Part shown: positions 47,734-56,492 of the stretch, piece after piece
How positions within the stretch are numbered: position 1 is the stretch's first letter
Layout of the letters: each line of letters opens with the position of its first letter
Source: Caenorhabditis elegans
Lineage: Eukaryota; Nematoda; Chromadorea; Rhabditida; Rhabditidae
Direction: 5' to 3'
Assembly (NCBI RefSeq): GCF_000002985.6
Contig: NC_003280.10
Location: forward strand, 6,196,501-6,260,500
Length of the DNA stretch: 64,000 bases
The notes under the pieces: generated by a model
The model's input: only the letters and a program-made list of their open reading frames with translations
Database searches by the model: none
Told to the model about the DNA's origin: nothing
Translations under genes and position numbers: made by a program

Positions 47734-49253
47734 ATTCTCATTCCTTAATGACTAAATATTTCTTTAGAAATGAAAAAGAACACAAAATGACACTGAAAAA
47801 GAGGTGAGTGCGAACTGAGTCACACTTTGCCGCCCTCCCACTATACTACTGATACGGAGACACAAATCGATAACAATGTGGAAAGCACTGCAAAGTTGAA
47901 ATTAGTTATAGACATGACACGTTACAAAAGTATGTTCTATGGAGAAAAGAGCTGCGCGTATGAACTTTTCAGATGGAACTTTCGTATTTGGGTATTAACA
48001 AGTGTGAAATAAAGTGAATCATGAACAAATATTTGTGTTAGTGATGCCAATTCAAAGCAGTATACTTTGGAGATTCACATAGAAAATGGCATGCATATGT
48101 ATTCTTGAACATTCATTGTTTTGATATTTTTATTTATGAATGGTATCATGACGTATAACAAAAGTACATGTTTTCTATGGAAACAATAATAATTGAAAAG
48201 TCTATGTCATGGATATCTATCTTTTGAAAACTGATTCCAAAATAATTCAAGGGATGACCAAAAAAGCGGATTGGTCTCGCCGCGCGGTGTAAAAAGTAAT
48301 TTTGCTTATGCGCCTTTAAATTCACTGTAGGAAATTTCGATGTTTTTAGATCAATTTTTTCTAATTTGTGCGAGAATATTCGTTATAAATTAGAAGAACA
48401 CGAAAACGATATAAAAACTTTTTAAAAAAATTAATTTGCCTGATTTTGTACATTTGTCCCATGTGACGGATTGCCCCATGTACTTTTACAGTTCTCTCTT
48501 CAATTCCATTTGAACACCCGCCAATTGAAACAATACATCTTTGCGTGATGGTGTTTGCAAAGAGTACAACAAACTTTACGCGCATGTATTGCTTTGTTTT
48601 TAAGAGCTTATTTTTTTATTTTTTTTTTGTATGATTTCTGAACTGCTAGCCGTTTCAATTTTCCCTTATGATATTTTTATCGATTGTAAGCGTTAAATTT
48701 CCTTCTTTTAAAATTAATCATTAAAATTATTCAAGCGACGGCCATTTTTCAAACACATTATTCGAGTATACTCGAAATAGCTCAACATCTTTTAATAAAA
48801 GGCGATTAGATTAGTTTTCCACATATTTAAGTTCTTCGTAACGTTATTATTTTTGTTCGGATAGTACGTCATAGAAATTTCTCTGTTTTTATAGGAAAAT
48901 TCAAAAACAGTCAAAATTTCGAGCATTAAAACTACATATAACGTTCGCATGAATCGAATAATAAACTTAAACATTCCGCGTAAATTTGTGTTCGCTGGAG
49001 CGTGCTTGTTGCTTAGAATTTCTATTGGATTTTGCAAACGGACGTTTTTTCAGTTAAAATAACATTAAAATTAATTCTGCGGGCTGAAATATTTAAATTA
49101 ATACCCTTCGAAATTTAATCTATATATTTTCAGTACCAATTATACACTTTCCAATTTAATAATACATTTTTCAAACCATTTCAATTCGTTCTCTTTCTTT
49201 CTCAGCCTACGTAGATTTATGCATCGTCACATAAAATATCGATTTTCAGGACA
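47734..49253. other. Intergenic region between tat-4 and BLOC1S4-like genes
   Basis: 1.5 kb between divergent genes, so it should contain both promoters. At 48265-48345 GGTCTCGCCGCGCGGTG and GCGCCTTTAAA resemble half of the palindromic repeat family at 5542 and 57264. A TTTTCAG at 49243-49249 is a likely trans-splice acceptor 4 nt before the next ATG. No gene seen. Confidence 0.5.
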
Positions 49254-49668
49254 ATGACCGGAGTTGATGACATATCGTCAAATGTGCATAAGCTGGTGGG
49301 AGTCACCGCAGGAATGGTAACGTTTTTTTATTATTCGTTTTCTAAACTAAAATGTTGTATTCAGAATACTGCAGCGTCCACAGGACCAATGAATTTGGTT
49401 CTCGATAAGTGTTCCGTTGTGCTCGAAGAATTGAGAACAATTCAAATTCTAACAGAGACACATTCAGAAGGACTCAGCGAACAGCTGAAAATGACAGAAA
49501 AGAATATCCTCGAAATGGAAAATTTGTTCGATCAAATTGACCAGCTTTGCTTGTTTGTTCAAAAGGTAAGGTTTAGTAGTTGTTACAATAATAGTTAATT
49601 GCAATTTTCAGGCAAAATCCGATCTCGACAAGCTGGAAAAACTTTACAATGTTGTTGACAGACAATAA
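49254..49668 (+). CDS. BLOC1S4/cappuccino-like BLOC-1 subunit
   Basis: Three exons: 49254-49316, 49365-49565, 49612-49668 (321 nt, 106 aa). The product is a small, nearly all-helical protein. The segment EMENLFDQIDQLCLFVQK followed by LDKLEK matches the conserved helix of human BLOC1S4 (EMRRIYSRIDRLEAFVRM), and the preceding helix LDKCSVVLEELRTIQ also fits. BLOC-1 acts in making lysosome-related organelles, gut granules in worms. The match is short, so another BLOC-1/BORC subunit cannot be excluded; blos-4 is the likely worm name. The start is the first ATG, 4 nt after a TTTTCAG trans-splice site. The GSKIP-like gene follows 198 nt downstream on the same strand, spacing that fits an operon. 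Confidence 0.7.
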
Positions 49669-49865
49669 TTAACTCATCCAATTCACTGTGCCATGATTTT
49701 ATTACGGGTTTTCAATTTCCCAGTCTTACATGTATTATAATGAACTTATTTCAAAAAGTTGAGAATTTATTTATCTATTTGCTGTTTTTAACAGTTTCGA
49801 ATATATATATATAATTTTATTATTTATTTTAATAAGATTTTAACTTCATAATTAAGAACTCAGTG

Positions 49866-50476
49866 ATGACACAACAATCTGACAAAGATGCCTCTGTGAG
49901 CGAGACGACGACTCCACCAACAACTCCTGTTACTGTCAAAAAGCCGGCGCTTTGTGGGTTCGTTGACTATAATTTTTGTTTAAATTTTATTTGAAATTTT
50001 CAGAAGTTGTGATTGTGATGTGGAGAAGTCCACCCTTGAGGAAGAAGCAATGGCAGCTGTTCGTGAAAATGCATTTGCAGTCAACTTGATTGGTGTAAGC
50101 GAAATGCTTCCACGTACTTCACAACTTCTCTTCATTAATGTAACTACATTCGAGAATCACACTCATTGTATCGAGCTCACTCGTAAGTTCACTCAGATGA
50201 GCAATAAATAATTATAAACCGAATATATTCAGAAAAGGGATGGCGAGTTGCATCAAATCGCAATGACTGCATGAATGGTGATTTCCGACAACTCGATATT
50301 CATACAAAGTATTTCGAGTCACTCCATACGCTTCTTATGGATATTTCGCCACTTTTCCGGTACCATACATTTTTATTGCAAATTTCTAAAATAATTTTTA
50401 CAGTGAGACATTCGGATCGAAATTGATCTCCAAGTTGAGTGAACTGAAGAAGGAAAGAAGCGATTCCGATGAATAA
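49866..50476 (+). CDS. GSKIP-like protein (GSK3/PKA-interacting)
   Basis: Four exons: 49866-49957, 50004-50182, 50233-50359, 50404-50476 (471 nt, 156 aa). After a Thr/Pro-rich N-terminus with a CGSCDCD cluster, the rest matches the GSKIP domain: LFINVTTFENHTHCIELTQ, then KGWRVAS, then YFESLHTLLMDISPLFRETFG and a final helix KLISKLSELKKE. GSKIP binds GSK3-beta through its C-terminal helix and PKA RII through another helix in vertebrates. Length is close to human GSKIP (139 aa). It lies 198 nt after the BLOC1S4-like stop; CTCAG just before its ATG could serve as an SL2 acceptor, though it is a weak site. Confidence 0.85.
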
Positions 50477-50815
50477 TTTCTCACTTCAAATCTTCATGTT
50501 CTACCATTATTACAATTCGCATTATTTTCCTAGTTACATTGCTCAAATTTGCGTTCAAACACATCTAAGTTTTTTTCTAGAATATTAAGCGGTCTTGTTA
50601 CGTGGCAACTCGCGTAATCTTGCCAACCACCGTTTTGTCTCATTACACACTTTTATTCCATCCCCGTATACTTTGTTCCGTTGTGAAGTTTTCTGTGTAT
50701 AAAGTATGTCAAAATTTTCTTTTTTTTTTCAATTAAGCGTATTCAGACGTTTACTCGTTTTTCTTACCTGAAACAAATGCAAATTAGGTATTAATCAAGC
50801 CAAATTTCAGTGAAC
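50477..50815 (+). promoter_or_regulatory. HYOU1-like gene upstream region with UPRE-like site
   Basis: The 339-bp gap contains TTACGTGGCA at 50599-50607 or so (core ACGTGG at 50600-50605), close to the XBP-1 unfolded-protein-response element TGACGTGG with one mismatch. It lies about 215 bp upstream of the chaperone ATG. AAATTTCAG ends at 50810, 5 nt before the ATG, a good trans-splice acceptor. Stress regulation is inferred. Confidence 0.5.
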
Positions 50816-53800
50816 ATGCGGTTACATGGGACAGTCTTGCTGGTTATACTCCTCGGTTGCCTTTTCGCAACTTCAGGTAACAAAAAAACGGTATTGGAAA
50901 TATCATAATTATTATTTTTAAGATGGACAGTTGGCCGCCATGACAATTGACCTCGGGACTCAATTCCTTAAAATTGGAATTGTAAAACCTGGAATTCCAA
51001 TGGACATTGCTCTGAATACGGAATCGAGAAGGAAGACACCGAATGTTGTTATGATTCAGGATGGCCACCGAACTTTCGCTGATGCAGCTATCGGAATGCA
51101 AGTCCGGTATCCTCATCTTGTTCATGGACAACTCAACGATTTAGTCGGCAAATCCACACAACATCCTTCATTTGAGCTATTCAAAAGACGAAATACCTTC
51201 TTCGAGGTTGATGATGCTCCGAAGAATGCTTCTTCTATTAACTTCAAGCTTGGGTAGGCATCGTTTCTTTATGTTTCCTATAAAAAATAATAATGTATTT
51301 TTCAGCGGAGAAAGCTATACAGTTGAAGCACTAACTGCTATGATTTTAGCAAACGCGAAGAAGTTTACTGAAGAATATGCACAAGCTGCTGAAATCAAAG
51401 ATGTTGTTATCACTGTTCCGGTCTACTTTACACCTGCTGAAAGATTGGCTGTAGAGCGTGCAGCTCAAATGGCTGGACTCACCGTCCTTCAACTTATCAA
51501 TGATGGTACAGCTGCAGCATTGAGTCATGGAATCTTCCGTAGAAAAGAAATCGGTGAGAAACCGCAGAGATTAATGGTCTATGACATGGGAGCAGCTAAG
51601 ACTACTGCAACAATTGTCGAGTTTAAGTTGGTCAAGGAGAAGTACGAGAAACAACCAAAAATGACAGTCCTGGGAGTAGGGTTCGATCGAACATTAGGAG
51701 GAATTGAGATGACCAATCGTCTTAGAGATCATCTTATTGAGATGTTCGAGAAGAATTATAAACCGAAGACAAAGGTCAATACGAACAGAAGAGCGATGAC
51801 AAAGTTTTCAAAAGAAGCTGAAAGATTGAAGCAAGTTCTATCTGCCAATGCCGAACATTTTGCTCAAATCGAGAGTGCTCATGAAGATATCGATGCTAAA
51901 CTGAAAGTCACTCGTGAGGATTTCAATCATCTTATTTCCGACATGGAATCTCGTTTTGGCGAGCCAATTGAACAGGCTCTTCGGATGGCTCAGATTCCTA
52001 TCGATGATATTGATCAATTTGTGCTGATGGGAGCTGGAACCAGAGTGCCAAAAGTACAGGAAATTGTGCAGAAAACAATTGGAACGTAAGTGAGCGCTGT
52101 CGCAAAGCCACCGTTGTATCTAGGGCGCTCACGCAACGCGATTTCTCGTACCTCAATGGCGGAGTGGTTGTATGTGCTATTGTCGCTCACACAATGTAGG
52201 TTCGACCCCCGCTTTACTGCGTCTCTCCAACCCGGACAACTCGCAACTTGTTGCAATGGTCAGTTCGACTGTTAGAGACGCTAAATAAGAAAATTGGCGG
52301 ATTCGCTAACGTCGCGTCCCATGACCGGAGTTTGAAAGTAGGCCGCTGAACAATTTTTTTAAATTTCAGAAAAGAGATCGGAAAGTTCCTGAACACTGAT
52401 GAAGCCGTCGCTATGGGAGCCCTATTTCAAGCAGCTCATCTCAGTAAAGGATTCAAAGTCAAGCCGTTCAACATCGAGGAAAAAGTTATTTTCCCTGTTG
52501 AAGTTCATTTTGTCAGCAAAATTCGAGATGAAAAGACTGAAGAGATTACTGGAGAGAAAAATGTGGTTAAAACCTTGTTTGCTGCCAATTCCGTCTACCC
52601 TACCCACCCAAAGACGATTTCATTAACCTCTTACTCGGATGATTTTTCAGTTGCATTGAAATATGGAAAAATCGAAAGTTTTACGAAGCAACAAGTTCAA
52701 GAAATTGGAAGTTTGTTGGATAATCTCGTTGATGTTGAAATTAGTGGTCTGAGTGAGGCATTGAAAAATCGATCCAGTGAAGAATCAGAGTTCAAGGGAG
52801 TGAAAGTTAGCTTTATTGTGGATGCATCTGGAATTGTACGAGTTAGAAGAGCCGAAGCTTTGTTTGAGCCAAAATCTGGATTAGTTGGATGTAAGATTTG
52901 GTTTTCTGATTTCTATTCATATTGTTTTTGTTTCAGCAATTGCAAGCACCATCAGTGGGCTATTTTCATCAAAAACTGAAGAAGGTGAACCGACAACTGA
53001 TGACAGTACTCCACAGAGCACTGAAGAGAAAACAGAGGAAAAAGAGTCTGTGAAAGTCGAAGATTCAACTCCTGAACCAGAACCCGAAACCCCTGTCAAT
53101 TCCACATCTGAAGAAAGTCCAAAAACAAATGAAACTGAGAAAAATGCTTCTTCCGGTAATGCAACCGAAGTGAAAGAAAAGAAAAAGGAACTTCCATCAA
53201 TTGTTCGCTTGCGCATTACCAACAAATATCCATCTGCATTCGTTCCAAATAAATATGATGTTCAAGAAGAAAAACGTAGAATGGAAGCATTTGCTGAAAA
53301 AGAACGACTTGCATCCGAGAGAGCTGCGGTGGAAAATGAATTGGAATCTTTCAATTTTGAATGTTCACAATATCTCGAAGAAACTGAGTTCACTGATTAC
53401 ATGGCTGATGAGGAGAAAACAAAATTGGAAGATTCTGTGAAAAGAATTCGTGCTTGGCTCGAAGACGATGTGACGAAAGATACACCAACGAAGGATTTCA
53501 CAGATAATTTGCTCGAATTGAAGAATGTTGTACGGAGTGTGAAAAAGAGACAAGAACACGACAAGGCAGTTCCAGAGAAGTTGAAGAGCTTGGAGACTCT
53601 TCTGGAAACCACTTTCTCATTGACCACTTTGGGTAACAATGTTGACGAGGAGAAGGCACTATTCAAAAAGGTACAGAATATATCTAAATTCGTGTAGCAA
53701 TATTTTTTTCAGGAAGACCGTGACGGTTTGAAATCTAAATTGGACAAACTGAAAATTTGGGTCACAGATGTTCGGAAACACCTAGATTTGAAGAAGAAAA

Positions 53801-54117
53801 CAGATGATTTCAACTTCACTGGAAAAGATATTGACACCAAGGTACATTGAGATGAACTACAAACACGAATACTAATTAATCATTTTATTTTTCAGACCAA
53901 AAATCTGAACCGTGAAGTAGATCGATTCATGAAGAAAATGAAGAAGATCACAACATTGGACGATCTTGCCAAAGACGGAAAAATTGATATCGACACCATT
54001 GTAGAAGAAGCAGAGAAGAAAAAAGCCGAACAAGACAAGAAGAAGGAAAAGAAAAGCACGAAGAAAGCAAACGAGTCGAAAGTAGAAAACGAGTCAGAGA
54101 TAAAGACCGAGCTTTAA
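50816..54117 (+). CDS. HYOU1/GRP170-like ER chaperone (HSP70 superfamily)
   Basis: Seven exons: 50816-50876, 50923-51253, 51306-52085, 52370-52890, 52937-53670, 53713-53841, 53896-54117 (2778 nt, 925 aa). A signal peptide (LLVILLGCLFATS) leads into the ATPase domain: MTIDLGTQFLKIGIVKPG, VVITVPVYFTPAER, LINDGTAAAL, then VYDMGAAKTT. A substrate-binding domain, an acidic Thr/Glu/Ser-rich insertion and a long helical lid follow, the order seen in HYOU1, which assists ER protein folding and is a nucleotide-exchange factor for BiP. The C-terminus is KTEL, an ER-retrieval signal of the KDEL type. Length is close to human HYOU1 (999 aa). Intron 3 holds a tRNA-like element. I recall the locus as T24H7.2 (unverified). 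Confidence 0.93.
52150..52219 (+). repeat. tRNA-like element (pseudogene or tRNA-derived SINE) in HYOU1-like intron 3
   Basis: An exact A-box, TGGCGGAGTGG, lies at 52157-52167 and an exact B-box, GGTTCGACCCC, at 52199-52209. Between them an anticodon-like arm has a perfect 5-bp stem ATTGT/ACAAT around the 7-nt loop CGCTCAC (52179-52195). The acceptor and T stems pair poorly, the variable loop is missing and position 33 is not T, so a working tRNA is unlikely. The rest of the 284-bp intron is GC-rich compared with other introns here, suggesting a larger SINE-like insertion. It is on the host gene's strand. Confidence 0.7.
52217..52224 (+). promoter_or_regulatory. CTGCGTCT motif just after the tRNA-like element
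   Basis: CTGCGTCTC directly follows the tRNA-like box B region. The same word occurs in the phb-2 upstream region at 54452. CTGCGTCT is a recurrent worm core-promoter word (from memory). A function here is speculative. Confidence 0.35.
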
Positions 54118-54914
54118 ATTTTTTGAAAATTATATTATCATTTGGAGCATTCTCTTCCAACGGGATATTTTTTACTCGTTTCTAAATACTTGTTCAATCT
54201 TTTTCTCATGTTTGCCAATGCTTTGGGATTTTAATTTATTAAAAGTTCGAATGTGATATGATGGTGATTACTCCCATGGTTGTATTTTTTTTTGTTTTCT
54301 TGTAGTCTTCTTTGATAAAAAAAATAAAAATATTTGTCTGTAAACGCTTGTAATTCAGTTATCGGCCGATATCGGTACTCTATGTCTACAACAAATTTTG
54401 CTGGCGAAACTACTGTTTTTGAATTACCGCGTACATTGTGTCTGCGCCTCTCTGCGTCTTGCATTGCCTCTTCAACGAACTAAAGGCGCATGGTATTTCC
54501 TGAGTAGGTCTCAGAGCGTCTGTTTCCCTGCGTATTTCTCTTCTTTCTCAAGTCGCTTTTTCTTTGTTTTTTATGCTCTGAAAATGATTTTTATCTAATG
54601 AATGTTGGTTATATTCGAGATATTTGTATTTTCCATGTTTACTTTTTATATGGTAGCAATGCGGCACAAAAACGGTTTCAATGCCGCATAATTCAAATTT
54701 CGTTTTTAAAATAAGTAAGATAATGATATCCAAATTGAATATTTTGATAATTCAAAGCCGAATTTCTTTTAAATTAAAAATTTACGCATATTGATATGCT
54801 CATTCTTATTGTTATCATGCTAATCAACTCATGAATTTAACCTTGTTCTCTTTTGAAACGATTTTTGCATCATATTTCTTTTGAGTCATCATAATGTGTC
54901 TATTTTGCAGCAAA
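54118..54914 (+). promoter_or_regulatory. phb-2 upstream region
   Basis: About 800 bp between the HYOU1-like stop and the phb-2 ATG. A GC-richer block at 54420-54545 contains TCTGCGCCTCTCTGCGTCTT (CTGCGTCT at 54452-54459) and further TCT/GCG words. GGCCGATATCGG near 54363 is a near palindrome. TATTTTGCAG ends at 54910, 4 nt before the ATG, a likely trans-splice acceptor. This suggests an independent promoter for phb-2 rather than operon transcription. Confidence 0.5.
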
Positions 54915-56035
54915 ATGGCGAAACAAGGGCAAGAAGCAATGAAGAAGGCTATTCAAAATGCTAGAGGAGCTGGAGTTGGTCTAGGACTCGTGGCTGCTGC
55001 CGGAGCCGCCGTTTACGGTGTCGCCCAGTCAATGTTCACTGGTAATTATTTATATTAAGTATAACGATCAAATTAATTGTTTTCAGTGGAAGCTGGACAC
55101 CGAGCTATCATGTTCAACAGAATTGGAGGATTGTCGACGGATTTGTACAAGGAAGGACTTCACTTCAGAATCCCATGGTTCCAATATCCAATCATCTATG
55201 ATATCCGTGCCAGACCAAACCAGGTACGTATACAATTTTCATAGTGGCGGTTTTGAAAATTTAAACACTTATTTTTAAAAGTATTCCTGCGAAAAAGTAT
55301 TCATCTGATAATCAGTCATAATTCAAATTGTAGATTCGCTCTCCAACTGGATCGAAAGACTTGCAAATGGTCAACATTGGACTCCGTGTTCTCTCTCGAC
55401 CAAATCCTGAACATCTCGTTCATATCTACAGAACTCTCGGACAAAACTGGGAAGAGCGTGTTCTTCCATCGATTTGCAATGAAGTTCTTAAAGGAGTTGT
55501 CGCCAAATTCAATGCTTCACAACTTATCACTCAACGCCAACAGGTAAATCAGCTATTTAAATTTTTAGAAAATTATGGGTTATGATCTGGCTGAGTTTCA
55601 CCTCGTTTAAAATGGTTTTTATAGGTTTCTATGTTGGTTCGCAAAACATTGATCGAGCGGGCTCTTGACTTCAACATTATCCTCGATGATGTTTCCCTCA
55701 CCGAGCTCGCTTTCTCTCCACAATACTCTGCAGCTGTGGAAGCTAAGCAAGTTGCCGCACAGGAAGCACAAAGAGCAACCTTCTATGTTGAACGTGCTAA
55801 GCAACAGAAGCAAGAGAAGATCGTTCAAGCTGAAGGAGAAGCTGAGTCTGCAAAACTTTTGGGAGAGGCCATGAAGAACGATCCAGGATTTTTGAAGCTT
55901 AGAAAAATCCGTGCTGCTCAAAAAATTGCTCGTATCGTGTCTGAGTCTGGAAACAAGACTTATCTCCCAACAGGAGGATTGATGTTGAATATTGCCGACA
56001 CCGACTATTTGAATGTGACCGACAAAAGACGCTAA
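54915..56035 (+). CDS. phb-2: Prohibitin 2, mitochondrial inner membrane
   Basis: Four exons: 54915-55041, 55087-55223, 55334-55543, 55625-56035 (885 nt, 294 aa). An N-terminal hydrophobic segment ([18 protein letters not shown]) anchors it in the inner membrane. The SPFH/PHB domain follows: [42 protein letters not shown] and the coiled-coil [15 protein letters not shown] and [18 protein letters not shown]. The pattern and length fit PHB2 (about 299 aa in mammals) rather than PHB1. PHB1 and PHB2 form a ring complex that stabilises respiratory-chain proteins and affects mitochondrial shape and lifespan in worms. All borders are canonical. T24H7.1 is the name I recall. Confidence 0.95.
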
Positions 56036-56492
56036 TTAAGTCATTCCTGAATCTGATCTTACCCGCATTGATGAGTAATTGGAAACTGTAATCATGTTTT
56101 TTTAAAAATTTCCCGTTTAGCATTATCCCTCTCTTTTTGTTTAAAATAGTAGTTTAGTTTTTCTTTCAACCCATCAATTTGTTATTGTTTTGTTTCGAAT
56201 AATTAATAGAAAAGAGAATCATCATGAATTTTCTTCATTCTTTTTAATAGTTTTCTATTTTCAATACATTTCACTTTTTCGCTAGGTATGTTACATTTAA
56301 CGTTTTTGGTTACCAGAGTGACAATCAAGTCCAATTCAAATGAAACCAATCTGATAACCAAAAAATTGTACAACACCGGTTCAATTAGAAAAAAGATAAA
56401 TTGGAAGGCGGAGTAATAATTTAACATGGCAAGGACTAGATTGAAGTGGGGGTTGGCATTTTGAAGAGAGCTCAGTTTCAATTGTATTAGTA
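56036..56492. other. Convergent 3' region, no gene seen
   Basis: The phb-2 and DB-domain genes converge here. AT-rich 3' UTR sequence only. The minus-strand open frame at 56203-56565 overlaps the last DB-gene exon in another frame and lacks support. Confidence 0.6.

Noticed and set aside
52150-52219. Functional tRNA gene
   Set aside because: The A and B boxes are exact, but acceptor and T stems pair poorly, the variable loop is absent and U33 is missing.
52917-53666. Ser/Phe-rich minus-strand frames across the HYOU1-like exon 5
   Set aside because: They are antisense to a Glu/Lys-rich coding exon that is clearly conserved on the plus strand.
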